From positions 6,644 through 36,191 of the forward strand of contig DAGJ01000026.1 of the NCBI GenBank assembly GCA_002495685.1: a stretch of DNA of 29,548 bases, in the 5' to 3' direction. How positions within the stretch are numbered: position 1 is the stretch's first letter; every line of letters begins with the position of its first letter. This document shows positions 1-10,800 of this stretch, in pieces. The notes under the pieces were generated by a model that was given only the letters and a program-made list of their open reading frames with translations, was not told the DNA's origin and did not search any database. Both the position numbers and the translations under genes were made by a program. Source of the stretch: Methanobrevibacter sp. UBA412. GTDB lineage: Archaea > Methanobacteriota > Methanobacteria > Methanobacteriales > Methanobacteriaceae.

Positions 1-1209
1 GGCTCTGTAGAAACCCTATTTTTGAGGTATTTTTGTTGATCTGTAGAAGTTGTAGAATGTGTTTTTGAGTTTGGTTTCTTTATTTGACATTTTTAGGCTT
101 CTGCTGTGATTTGTTCCATTAAATTTTCTTTTTACTACACTGAATATGCATTCTACATTGTTTCTTTTGCTGTATATTTTTGGTCGGAATATTGTGGGGC
201 TGTTGGTTCTGTAGTGTCCGTTTTTGGCTCTTGTTTTTAGTGGTATTTGGTCAAATGATCTTACTTCTTCATTTTATACATTTTCTTATGGGTTCTGTAT
301 CGTATGCTTTGTCTGCAATTATGTAAATGTGGGTTTATATATTTTTATGTTTCTGATTGATTGTTTTGCGAAGTGTGTGTACATGTTTTGGGGCTCTTTG
401 GACTTGATAATCAAGAATTAGTTGTGTGTCAAACATTTGATCGTAATAATGGTTTTTCATAGCTTTTTCGTTCTTTTACGTCGTATTTTCGCGAAATATT
501 TATCGGTATAATCATTGGTGAATCCTGATCCGTCTAAAGCAATGTTTCCACCAGTTAAAGTGAATTTTGATAATATTTTCTTGTTTATATTCTTTAAAGC
601 TTGTTTCAGATATTCTTTTAAAGAATTTCTGGATTGTTGTATAATGTGGGATGGTTTTTAATCTTAAAAATTTTAGTAATTTATCCGATAATTGCATCTA
701 CTCAATTATTTCATGATAGGTCATTTTTGAATAGATTTTAAGAGCTAAAATAGTGAATAATTTAGGCTGTGTGTATAAAATGATTACTAAAATAATTGGA
801 ATAATCATTATAAACATGCTTTAGCATTAGTTATAATACTTTTTCAGCATATAACAGCATGCGATTACCTGATAATTCAATATTACCATTTTTTTGACTG
901 ATGATTTAAACAGTTTTCTAATGGTTTTTCACATTCATAATCCAAAAGGTTTAACTGTACTTGAAAACAAAATATGATATGGAGAAAAGGTTTTTTTACT
1001 TATCATATTAATATATTTTATCCATTTAACTATTAATACTTTATTATAACTTATTTTAAACCACTTAAGTAGTATTTAAAGTGTAAGTTGATAAAACCAC
1101 CTCAAAATTCTTTAAAAAACAAATAAAGAAAATCAAAAAATAAAAAACACCCAGGTACAACTTTAACTGAAAAAATATTTTAATAAAAATATAGGATTTC
1201 TACAGAGCC
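1..1209 (-). mobile_element. Degenerate insertion sequence, copy A
   Basis: The first 19 bases (GGCTCTGTAGAAACCCTAT) match the reverse complement of 1191-1209 with one mismatch, giving terminal inverted repeats and a 1209-base element. The minus strand encodes fragments of a DDE transposase in shifting frames, so the element cannot make its own enzyme. The right end abuts the open frame of a restriction gene at 1210, so the element has split that gene. The left flank is outside the window and a target duplication cannot be checked. A related copy with the same left end and orientation starts at 28496. The family is not certain; an IS5-like or ISM1-like group is possible. Confidence 0.8.
20..960 (-). 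pseudogene. Decayed DDE transposase of copy A
   Basis: Reading the minus strand, transposase-like text appears in pieces: HYTTIQKFFKRI (about 640-610), then in another frame ALDGSGFTNDYTDKYFAKI (about 525-490), which carries the first catalytic Asp of a DDE transposase and the Tyr-rich segment after it, and finally an Asn/Lys-rich C-terminal part near the left end (NGTNHSRSLK, NKETKLKN). Several frameshifts and stops separate the pieces. Boundaries are approximate because no single frame runs through. The longest surviving open piece is 512-697. Confidence 0.6.
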
Positions 1210-2387
1210 ATTTATTAAGTAAAATTGAATCCTACTATCATCCTAAATTTCGTTTAAATTTTAAGGATTATACAATTGAATATATACTACCACAAAATCC
1301 AAACATTTCAAAGGAATGGATGAAAAGTTTAGGGCCAAATTATCAAGAAATCTATAATAAATATGTAAACAATATAGGAAATCTCACATTAACAACCAAA
1401 TCTGCATTACTTGATTTATCCTTTGAAGAAAAACAAAACACTTATGGAGGGTTTAAAGACAGTCCTTTGTGCTTAAATAAATATTTATCCTATCTGCCTG
1501 ATTGGAATGAGAAAGAAATTATTAAAAGAGCAGAACTTCTAGCAGATTTATCAATCCAAGCATGGCCATACCCAAAAATAGATAAAAAAACTCTAGAAAA
1601 ATATATTCCTCAAAAACCAAAAAATCCAGGAGAATATAATAAAAACTTACAACATCAACTCTTCGCTACACTGGAAAATGAAATATTTAAATTAGGAAAA
1701 AATATTAAGAAAAATCCAACATTAACTTGCACTACATTTAAAACTAATAAAAACTTTGTTTATACATATACTCAAACAGTTGGAATAAAAATAGAACTAT
1801 TAATGCCAAGTGGAATGTTAAAAGATCCAGAAAATAAAGTTAAAATCCTTCCTAAAATAGAATATAATAATAAAGTCACTTACCTCTTCAAAATAAACTC
1901 CATAAAAGACATAAGTTATGCAATGGAATTAATAAAACAATCTTATGATTATATAAATTCTAAGTATGAGATTAATAATGTTGCATTTAATAGTAATAAT
2001 ATTACTGGGAAAGAAACAGGTGAATATTCTTTAGATTCTTATAAGCTTCTACATTATCATTTAGATTTGTTTAAATCTTTAGAAAATGAAATATATGGTT
2101 TAGGGAATGATATTGAGCGGAAATTTAATAAGCATTATATTGCTTTTAAATCTTTCACAAATTTTGTTGATATAACTCCTCAAAAAGGTGCCTTAAGGAT
2201 AACTCTTAATATGCCTTTTGGTGAGGTTAATGATCCTGAAGGAATAGGAAGGGACATATCTAATGTGGGGCATTGGGAAAATGGTGATTTCTTTTTTAAA
2301 ATATCCTCTATAAATGGTTTAGATTATGCAATGTTTTTAATTAAACAATCATATGATTATATATGGAATGATAAAGACATTTCTTAA
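1210..2387 (+). pseudogene. 3' remnant of a GmrSD-like (DUF1524) type IV restriction gene
   Basis: The frame is open from the IS edge at about 1209 through 2387, well upstream of the first ATG at 1320. The start of this stretch reads YTIEYILPQNP, then NIGNLTL (residues 18-24 counted from 1320) and WNEKEIIKRAELLADL, the hallmark of DUF1524, the HNH-like nuclease half of GmrSD enzymes that cut modified DNA. The usual motif is IEHILPQ; here the catalytic His position (codon 1281-1283) is Tyr, which should abolish cutting. Two similar C-terminal domains follow (about residues 115-212 and 251-347), resembling the DUF5655 domain often found behind DUF1524 and ending alike in IKQSYDYI. The N-terminal NTP-dependent DUF262 half is missing, removed or displaced by the IS. 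No promoter or ribosome binding site precedes the ATG at 1320. Confidence 0.75.
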
Positions 2388-2449
2388 AACAAAGTTAATT
2401 TTTTAAATTTTAGGCAATAAAATTTTTATTTAACATTATTTTTCAAATT

Positions 2450-2475
2450 AAATATAAAAACATATTAACATGTTT
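2450..2475 (+). promoter_or_regulatory. Candidate promoter/operator ahead of mod-res
   Basis: The 178-base gap before mod holds a TATA-like AAATATAAAA at 2450-2459, overlapped by an inverted repeat AAACAT-(6)-ATGTTT at 2458-2475. This could be a TATA box with an operator, but the AT-richness makes both weak calls. The rest of the gap (2388-2449, 2476-2552) shows nothing else. Confidence 0.3.
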
Positions 2476-2565
2476 AATCAAAGATTGTATTGATTTATAA
2501 GGTTTTAATGAATAATGAATATTATTTAAAAAACATAGTTGAATTATTGAATGGAGGAATAAAAA

Positions 2566-4485
2566 TTGTCAAAATCATTAATAGAAGAATTACCAAAAAT
2601 AATGCAAAGAGGTAAAAAAGAAGCTAATAAAATATTAAAAGGTCTTTCAGAAGATAACAGATTAACATTACAAACAAATGAAATTGTGTTACCTTCTAAA
2701 GATGATTCTGGATATTTTAAAGAACAAGTTAAAAATATTTCTGAAGATAATTGGTTTAATAAATTAATATATGGGGATAACTTATTAACAATGCAAGCAT
2801 TATTAGCAGGGGATGAAAAAACACCTTCAATGAGAGGACAAATTGATTTGATATATATAGATCCTCCATTTGATTCTAAAGCAGATTATAGAACAAAAAT
2901 CAAATTGGCTGATAATGATATTGAACAAAAACCTACTGTTATAGAACAATTTGCTTATAAAGATACTTGGAAAAATGGAACTGCAAGTTACCTTGAAATG
3001 ATGGTACCAAGATTAATATTAATGAGAGAATTATTATCCGATAAAGGAAGTTTATTTTTTCATATAGATTGGCATGTTGGACATTATATTAAAATTATTT
3101 TAGATGAAATTTTTGGAAGGAATAATTTTAGAAATGAAATAATTTGGTATTATGGGGAACGTCAATCACCTAAAGCAACCAAATTTAATAATAAACATGA
3201 TGTGATTTATTATTATAGTAAAGATTCTAATCCCTATTTTAAAATGGTTTTTAAACCTTTTTCAGATGAATACATTAAACAATTTTTTAAAAAAGATGAA
3301 AATGGTAGATATTATACTTCTACTGATGGGGGCAGAGGGAAACCCCGATATAAAAGATACTTAGATGAGAGTCCAGGTATTGCAATGGACACTGTTTGGG
3401 ATGATATAAAAATGATAGGTAATATCTCTATGAAAAGTGAGAGAGTTGGTTATCAAACACAAAAACCCAAAGCATTAATTGAACGAATAATTAATTCTTC
3501 TTGCCCACCTAATGGGATTGTTGCTGATTTTTTTGCAGGTTCTGGTACTACTGGTGCTGTTGCAGATAATTTAGGGCGTAAATGGATTATGTCTGATTTA
3601 GGTAAACCTGCTTGTATGATATCTCGTAAGCGTTTAATTGATCAAGAAGTTGAACCGTTTTTATATCAATCTATCGGAGATTATCAAAAAGAGCAATTTG
3701 AGCAGTCTGAATTTAAAACTATTCGGGATCTCTCTCAAGTTGTTATGCATTTGTATGGTGCTTTACCATTTAAGGATGAGGGATCTTATACTAATTTAGG
3801 TTATATTAAGGATTCTAAAATTTTGGTTTATGTTGATTCTCCATCTAAGATGACAGGTAAAAAAACTTTGATTAAGGCTCAAAAGTTAAGAAATACTTAT
3901 AAAGGAGGTTGGAAGAAAGTTGTTGTTCTTGGATGGAATTTTGTACAGGAAATTGGTCAAATAATTAATGATTTAAATGATAATGATTTAGATGTGCTTG
4001 TTATTCCACCTGATTTAATTGAACAATTAAAAACTAAAAAAAGTGCTAATGATCTTATAAAACAAGGAAATAATTCTAATTCTTTAAGGTTTTCTTCATT
4101 ACAATATTTAACTATTAAAAATCCTGTAATTGAAAATTATGATAGTGATAGTGAAAAATTAACTGTTGAATTATCTAATTATGTATTGTTATCTCCTGAT
4201 GCTTTACCTTTAGATGAGAAAAATAAGAAAAAACTTCAAAAATCTATTGCTAATGATCCTTTAAGTTTAATTGAGTATTGGAGTGTTGATCCTGATTATG
4301 ATGGTGAAGTATTTAGAAGTAAATGGCAAGATTATAGGGAGAATACTAATAATGATAATGATGAATTTAGAGTAATTGAAAAAGCTGTTTTCAATGTACC
4401 TAAAATAGATTATCCAAGAGTAATTTGTGTTAAAGCAGTGGATGTCTTTGGTTTTGAAAGTGCAACAACATTTGAAATAAAGTAA
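2566..4485 (+). CDS. mod: Type III restriction-modification methyltransferase (Mod)
   Basis: This is the DNA methyltransferase and specificity subunit of a type III restriction system, 639 residues, in the usual size range. The catalytic motif IV reads IDPPF (DPPF at 99-102), preceded by LIYGDNLL; the AdoMet-binding motif I, DFFAGSGTTG, lies at 321-330, C-terminal to the catalytic motif. That order marks a beta-class amino-methyltransferase, with the target-recognition region between them at about 185-300. The start is TTG at 2566, chosen because GGAGG at 2553-2557 sits 8 bases upstream and no ATG fits. Res follows after 13 bases, so the two form an operon and should assemble into the Mod-Res complex. 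Mod alone can methylate one strand of its site and protect the host. The first kilobase is A-rich in the sense strand and the last part G/T-rich, without loss of frame. Confidence 0.93.
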   Translation: MSKSLIEELPKIMQRGKKEANKILKGLSEDNRLTLQTNEIVLPSKDDSGYFKEQVKNISEDNWFNKLIYGDNLLTMQALLAGDEKTPSMRGQIDLIYIDPPFDSKADYRTKIKLADNDIEQKPTVIEQFAYKDTWKNGTASYLEMMVPRLILMRELLSDKGSLFFHIDWHVGHYIKIILDEIFGRNNFRNEIIWYYGERQSPKATKFNNKHDVIYYYSKDSNPYFKMVFKPFSDEYIKQFFKKDENGRYYTSTDGGRGKPRYKRYLDESPGIAMDTVWDDIKMIGNISMKSERVGYQTQKPKALIERIINSSCPPNGIVADFFAGSGTTGAVADNLGRKWIMSDLGKPACMISRKRLIDQEVEPFLYQSIGDYQKEQFEQSEFKTIRDLSQVVMHLYGALPFKDEGSYTNLGYIKDSKILVYVDSPSKMTGKKTLIKAQKLRNTYKGGWKKVVVLGWNFVQEIGQIINDLNDNDLDVLVIPPDLIEQLKTKKSANDLIKQGNNSNSLRFSSLQYLTIKNPVIENYDSDSEKLTVELSNYVLLSPDALPLDEKNKKKLQKSIANDPLSLIEYWSVDPDYDGEVFRSKWQDYRENTNNDNDEFRVIEKAVFNVPKIDYPRVICVKAVDVFGFESATTFEIK

Positions 4486-4498
4486 TGGAGGTTATAGT

Positions 4499-7387
4499 TT
4501 GGTTAAAAATATGAAAGGTACTGGTCGAAATCCTCTTTTAATGGCTAAAGAGTTAACTGAAATGGTTAATAATGCTTGGGAAGATGGTAGTTTTTATGAA
4601 AATGTTACTCCAGTTACTCAAGATCTTTTAAGATTTTGGTTTTCGGATGTATTTTGTGATATTCGTAATATTAATTTTCATGAGGGACAAAAACAGGCTA
4701 TTTTGAATATTATTTATCTTCATGAAATTTTGCAGGTTAATAATGTTAAGGATTTGTATTTGAAAACGAATCCTGAAATTCTTCAAAATATGGATATTAA
4801 TGATTTGGAAAAACCTAAGTATCAGCATCCTATGTATGGAGTTAAAATGGCTACAGGTACTGGGAAAACTTGGGTGTTAAATACTATTCTTATTTGGCAG
4901 TACTTGAATGCAAGAGAATATGATGAAGGTAATTTTTCTAAGAATTTTTTATTGGTTGCTCCAGGTTTAATTGTGTATAATCGTCTTTTGGATGCATTTT
5001 TAGGAAAAGAAGATGAAAATGGTGAAAGACATTTTGAATCTTCAGATTTCATGGATAATCAGGAATTATTTATTCCAGAAAATTATAAAGATTCAATTTT
5101 TGGTTTTTTACAATCTTCTGTTGTTAAAAAAGAAGAAATTTCATCTAAAGTCACAGGGGATGGTTTAATTGCAATTACAAATTGGCATTTATTAAGTGGT
5201 ATTGAAGAAGATGAAAGTTTTGATTCTCCGTTAGATGCTCCTGAGAAGGTTTTACAAAATGTTTTACCAATTTCACCTGGAAGAACTGCTGGAAATTCAC
5301 TTGAAGCATTAGATAATCAATTTTTAAGAGGGAATGTAGTTGAATATTTAAGCAAGTTAAATGATCTTGTAGTATTTAATGATGAAGCACATCATATCCA
5401 TGAAATTAAAAAAGGTGGAGAAATATTTGAGGTCGAATGGCAAAAGAGTTTAAATAAGATTGCTGAATCTAAAGGTGACTCTTTTATTCAAATTGATTTT
5501 TCAGCAACTCCTTATACTGCAACTAGTGGTAAAAATAAGGTTAAACATTATTTTCCCCATATTATAACAGATTTTGAACTTAAAACAGCTATACAAAATG
5601 GTTTAGTTAAAATGATAGCTATTGATAAAAGACGTGAAGTATCATCAATTAAATTAGACTTTAAAGCTGAAAGAGAAGGGAGAAAAGTTGTTGGTTTATC
5701 TGAAGGTCAAAAAATAATGTTAAGAGCAGGTCTTGCTAAGTTAAATATTTTAGATGAGGAATTTAAAAATTTAGAACAATATAAACGTCCTAAAATGTTA
5801 ATTGTATGTGAAGATACTAAAGTTACACCTTTGGTTATGGATTTTTTTAAGAATGAAGGCTTAAATGAAGAAGAACTTTTAGAAATACATTCCAATAAAA
5901 AAGGAAATGTAAGTGAAAAAGAATGGGATTCTATTAAACAAAGATTATTTAATATTGATAAATATGAAAATCCAAGAATTATAATTTCAGTTTTAATGCT
6001 TCGTGAAGGTTTTGATGTGAATAATATTTGTGTTATAGTTCCACTTAGATCTACAGAATCTTCAATATTACTAGAACAAACTATTGGTCGTGGATTAAGA
6101 TTAATGTGGCGTGAACCCGAATTTGAGGATGTTAAAAAAGAAAATCGTCAAAAAATTTTAGTAGAAAAAACTGAACCCTCCAATTATTTAGATTTATTAA
6201 GTATAATTGAACATCCAAAATTCATGGATTTTTACGATAAATACATTGAAGGCGGGATTATTGCTGAAGATAGTGATGGTCCTAGTTCTAATAGAATTTT
6301 AGGTGATATGATTACTGTTAGTTTAAAAGATAATTATGATTCTTATGATTTGTATTGGCCAAAAATTATAAGAGATAGTGAGGAAATTTTAAGTAAAAAT
6401 GAATTATCATTAAATAATTTAAAACCTTTTAATGTTTCACTTGAAGATTTACAAATCATTAAAGGTGAAGGTGGAGAAGAATTTGAATCTCAAGAATTAA
6501 CTGTTAAAACCAAGTTTGGTAGATACAATATTAATTCCGATTTATTTAGTGCTGAAAGTTATAATGAATTTTTATCAAAAATTATTTCAACCATAACTAG
6601 TATGTTACAACCTGTTGGCAGAAGTCAAAAAGAGTTTCCTTTAATGCAAGTAAATAATGCTGAATTAGCAGGGCTTATTGATGAGTACATTAGAACTAAA
6701 TTATTCAATCAAGAATTCAATCCAATGGTTGATGAGAATTGGAGAATTCTTTTCATGTCAGAAGACAGTATAATTAGCCATATTGTAATACAAGTTAGTA
6801 ATGTAATTTATAGGATGCAGAATAATGTTGATGTTAAGGATGCTGTAGTTAAGAAAAAATATTTTTCAGATGTTTCTGAGTTAAGAATGCGTGAGAATTA
6901 TTCAATTGAGGTTGCTAAATCTATTTATGAACGATTGCCTTATCCTTCAAATAAAGGTGGATTTGAGAAGGCATTTATTGAATCCTGCGATATTGATAGT
7001 AGGGTGGATAGTTTTCTTAAAATAAATGAATATTATCATAATTTTGCAACTATTACTTATATTCGTGAAGATGGTCTTTTAGCTAGATACTATCCTGATT
7101 TTTTAGTAAAAATAGGGAATGATGTTTATGTTGTAGAAACTAAATCTGATAAAGATATTAATTCTCCAAATGTTCAATCAAAAAGAATAGCTACCTTAGA
7201 TGAATTAGATAAAATAAATCAATTAAAAGGTATGGACAGAATGGATGCTAAATGGAATTATGTATTACTTGGTGAAAATACATTTTATAGAATGAATGAT
7301 AATGGCGCATCTATAAAAGAGATTTTAGATTATACAATAGTATCTGAAGCTAAAGCAAGAGGTTATGCTACTTTAGATAATTTTTAA
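4499..7387 (+). CDS. res: Type III restriction enzyme, ATPase/nuclease subunit (Res)
   Basis: The cutting subunit of the type III system, 962 residues. It has superfamily 2 helicase motifs: Walker A ATGTGKT at 118-124 (K123), DEAH at 295-298, SAT at 335-337, and motif VI QTIGRGLR at 527-534. A C-terminal PD-(D/E)xK nuclease is visible as YPDFLV (P866, D867) followed by VVETK (E880, K882). All key residues are present, so it should be active together with Mod, using ATP to communicate between two head-to-head sites before cleavage. The start is TTG at 4499 with GGAGGTT at 4487-4493; the ATG at 4511 is poorly placed relative to this site. It is translationally close to mod (13 bases) and the last gene of that operon. 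Confidence 0.93.
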   Translation: MVKNMKGTGRNPLLMAKELTEMVNNAWEDGSFYENVTPVTQDLLRFWFSDVFCDIRNINFHEGQKQAILNIIYLHEILQVNNVKDLYLKTNPEILQNMDINDLEKPKYQHPMYGVKMATGTGKTWVLNTILIWQYLNAREYDEGNFSKNFLLVAPGLIVYNRLLDAFLGKEDENGERHFESSDFMDNQELFIPENYKDSIFGFLQSSVVKKEEISSKVTGDGLIAITNWHLLSGIEEDESFDSPLDAPEKVLQNVLPISPGRTAGNSLEALDNQFLRGNVVEYLSKLNDLVVFNDEAHHIHEIKKGGEIFEVEWQKSLNKIAESKGDSFIQIDFSATPYTATSGKNKVKHYFPHIITDFELKTAIQNGLVKMIAIDKRREVSSIKLDFKAEREGRKVVGLSEGQKIMLRAGLAKLNILDEEFKNLEQYKRPKMLIVCEDTKVTPLVMDFFKNEGLNEEELLEIHSNKKGNVSEKEWDSIKQRLFNIDKYENPRIIISVLMLREGFDVNNICVIVPLRSTESSILLEQTIGRGLRLMWREPEFEDVKKENRQKILVEKTEPSNYLDLLSIIEHPKFMDFYDKYIEGGIIAEDSDGPSSNRILGDMITVSLKDNYDSYDLYWPKIIRDSEEILSKNELSLNNLKPFNVSLEDLQIIKGEGGEEFESQELTVKTKFGRYNINSDLFSAESYNEFLSKIISTITSMLQPVGRSQKEFPLMQVNNAELAGLIDEYIRTKLFNQEFNPMVDENWRILFMSEDSIISHIVIQVSNVIYRMQNNVDVKDAVVKKKYFSDVSELRMRENYSIEVAKSIYERLPYPSNKGGFEKAFIESCDIDSRVDSFLKINEYYHNFATITYIREDGLLARYYPDFLVKIGNDVYVVETKSDKDINSPNVQSKRIATLDELDKINQLKGMDRMDAKWNYVLLGENTFYRMNDNGASIKEILDYTIVSEAKARGYATLDNF

Positions 7388-7449
7388 ATTATTTTTATTT
7401 AATTTTTTATATAAAAACTTGATTAATTAAGGGGGGAATTATTTTTTTT

Positions 7450-7737
7450 ATGAATATTGGAAAAGTAGCTAAAAAGGTTGTTGTAGATAAATTTAATTGG
7501 ACAAAAATGGTTACTGGTGTTGATAAATCTCAACAAGGAGGATATAGTATTCAAGGTAGTTTTGTGAATAGTTTTTCTCTTAGTGATGGTTTGTATTTAA
7601 GTGTTGAGAAAGGAAGTAATGATTTTTATGTTCTCTATAAAATTAAGAATAATGAGTTAACTATTATTAAAAAATATGAAAATGATGGTATGTCTTGGGC
7701 TAGTGAGTTTTGGGATAGTATTGAAGATAATATTTAA
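7450..7737 (+). CDS. Small protein of unknown function (95 aa)
   Basis: I do not recognise the family. The product is soluble-looking, 95 residues, with no signal peptide or membrane segment, a lysine-rich first helix-like stretch (KVAKKVVVDKF), a Gly/Ser/Tyr-rich middle and an acidic end (SIEDNI). It starts at ATG 7450 behind six Gs at 7431-7436 and a T-rich spacer. It lies 62 bases after res and 97 bases before the helicase-nuclease, all on the same strand, so it may share their regulation and might be an accessory or inhibitor of one of them; that is only inference from position. Confidence 0.7.
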   Translation: MNIGKVAKKVVVDKFNWTKMVTGVDKSQQGGYSIQGSFVNSFSLSDGLYLSVEKGSNDFYVLYKIKNNELTIIKKYENDGMSWASEFWDSIEDNI

Positions 7738-7758
7738 TGTATTTAAAATTTAAGGATT

Positions 7759-7778
7759 ATTCCTTTTTTTTTAGGAAT
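7759..7778 (+). terminator. Weak hairpin with T-run after the 95-aa gene
   Basis: ATTCCT at 7759-7764 pairs with AGGAAT at 7773-7778 around a run of Ts. A T-run is a common archaeal termination signal, so transcription of the 95-aa gene may end here, with the helicase using its own promoter (TATA-like TTAAATATAAA near 7793-7803). The stem is short. Confidence 0.3.
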
Positions 7779-7834
7779 TTATTTAATCCTATTTTAAATA
7801 TAAAATTTTAATTTATAAGGGGGATAAATTTTTT

Positions 7835-10800
7835 ATGGTTAATGGTTTGAATTCTAGTCAGTTAGATGCTGTTCAGTATGTTGTTAATAATTCTTTGGTG
7901 ATTGATGCTGGTCCTGGTACTGGTAAGACTTTGGTTATTGTTGAGCGGGTGAAGTTTTTATTAAGGGAGTGTTTGGTTGATCCGGAATCTTTGTTAGTGA
8001 TTACTTTTACTAATAAGGCTGCTAATGAGTTGAAGAGTCGTTTGCGGGATGATGCTTTTATTACTGATAGTATGATTAATCATATGCAGATTAGTACTAT
8101 TCATAGTTTTTGTCATAAATTATTAGTGGAGTATGGTTATGATTTAGGTTTAAGTAATGATTTAAGTCTTGTTGGTGGTGCTGGTTCTGAATTGTTAATT
8201 ATGTTTATGTATAAGTATTGGGATGATTTAGGTTTTAATTTTGAGTCTTATATGCCTAAGTATATGATTAGTAATGTTCTTGATAAGTTTAATGAGTATT
8301 CTACTTTTGGTGTGGATACTGAGGGTTTGGTTGATTATATTCGAAGGGAGCGTCCGGTTGGTTTTGATTTTTCTGATTTGATTCGGAAAGTTCAATATGA
8401 GTGTGGTGATGATTTTAAATTTCCAACAAGTATTGTGAATGCTGATAAAGGTTTAAAACTTAGTTGGTATAATGCTCGTTATTTAGCTATTGCACGTGCT
8501 TATCCTAAATATATTCAATTATTACTGGGTGAAGGTTATTTTGATCATGATTTATTACAATTGCAGGCTTTAAATTTACTTAAAAAACAGAGTGTCAGGG
8601 ATAAGCTTGTTTATAAGAATATTCTTATTGATGAGTTTCAGGATACTGATCCTGTTCAGATGCAAATTTTTGAATTACTAAGAGAAAATTGTGATAGTTT
8701 CACTGTTGTTGGTGATGCAGATCAGAGTATTTATTCTTTTAGAGGTGCTAATCCTAATTTTTTTAATTTATTAATTACTAATGAATTATTTAATGTTAAA
8801 ACTTTGGATACTAATTATCGTAGTGGTGACGATATTATTAAGGTGAATGAATCTTTTATTAATGATTATCGTAGTGGAAGGGATTATAAACATTTTGTTG
8901 CAGCTCGTAGGGATATTAATGATAATGTTTTTGTTTTAAATAATCAAAGTCGAAATGATGAACCATTTAATATTGCAATGACTGTTCATACTTTAATAAG
9001 TACTGGTAAGGTTAATCGTTTATCTGATATTGGGATTCTATTTAGAACTTATAAACATAAAGGGGATAAGCTTTTTAAAGAATTTGATAAATTAAACATT
9101 AATTATTCTATTAATTCTTATAATGATTTTAAAGATAGGGATGAAATTAAAAGCATTATGACTTTATTATGGTATGTTTGTGGTTATCATCCATTAAAAG
9201 ATACTAATAAAATGGAAATAGAATGGTTAAATCTTAAAGCATTCACAAATACTTCATATAAATTTAAAAACTATTTTAATTTAAGTTTAGAAACACAAGT
9301 TATTTTAAAAAATATAGAAGAGGAATATAGAAAACAATTACTAGAAGCTGAACATCAAGTATACTATAAAAACAAGGGTAAGAAATCAAGTATTAAAACA
9401 TTTAAAGGAATTTTTAATCGAAACAATAATCTTTTAGATGAAATTGAAAAGGAATGTCCACAAACTTATTTAAATGAATTAAATGAAGAAGGCTTAAACC
9501 GTCTTGGAATTACAAATACTAAGGATTTAGAATTCTTCAAAACATTAAATAATATAAGAAAAGAATTCCAAAAACCAGTAAAAGAATTAAAAGATAAACC
9601 CTCCCTACTAGACCTATATTATAAACTCTTAAACATTAACAATTACTTAACAAGTATTGTGGGGAATAATAATTTAGAATATAATAAAGAAATATTAAAA
9701 AATCTAGGTAATATTTCTCAAACAATTTATAATTATGAAAAAATTTTAAATAAATATGATCTTAAAGGTTTATTCTCCTATTTAACAGATAATTTAAATA
9801 AAAGTTTAAACAGTGGACAAAATAAAATAAATCAAAATGAAGATGCAGTGCAAATTTTAACAGTGCATAAATCTAAAGGATTAGAATTCCCAATAGTAAT
9901 TGTTGGTTCTCTACAAGAAGATTATTTCCCTCAAAAATATAATCCAGACAAGGAAAAGAAAGATTACTATTATGGAAGAGCTAACTTCTACACTCCACCA
10001 CAATTTTTAAAATATAAAAACTCAAATCCTAATATTGAAAAAAAATTATTTGAAGATGAAGAAAAACGGATCCTCTATGTAGCAATGACACGAGCAAAAG
10101 ATTTACTAATCCTATCAACACTCCCTAATCCTAAAAATGATGAAAACTCAGAAAAATTAACAATAATAGAAAAATTAAAAAACAAAAACCCAAACATTAA
10201 AGAATTAACCCAGGAGGGATTAAATAATTTAGAAATACAAAACATAAAACCTTCAATAGATAAAACCATAAAACCAATTCAATTATCATATATTAAATAT
10301 TTAACCTACAATAAATGCCCTTTCAAATACTATTTAAGCCAAAATCTCAGTTTCCGTATAAGTCCCACTCCCAAAATCATTCAAGGAATCAAACTACATG
10401 AAATATTAAACAATATACACTCTCAATTAAAAGAAAATCAAACATTAAACATCAATCAATTAATCCAAGAAAAAAATAAACATAAAATCAATTATCAAAA
10501 TAGGTATGTAAATGAATTAATCCAAAACATAAAAGAATACTATGAAAAATTTGCTAAAAACTTAAACATTAAAGACAGTGAAGTCCCATTCCACATAATA
10601 AAAAATAATTACGAATTAAAAGGAAGAATAGACTTAATAATAGAAAACCCCAACCACACTCTAGAAATTATAGATTTCAAAAACACAGAAATAGAAAAAA
10701 TAGATAAAAATCCAGAATTTTACAAAAAACAATTACTAATCTACAAATTAGGATTAAAAAACCATCCAAAATATGAAAAATATAAAATAAACACTGGTAA

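Noticed and set aside
224..421. 65-codon open frame in the left IS
   Set aside because: Phe/Val/Cys-rich text opposite the transposase remnant, with no ribosome binding site; a shadow.
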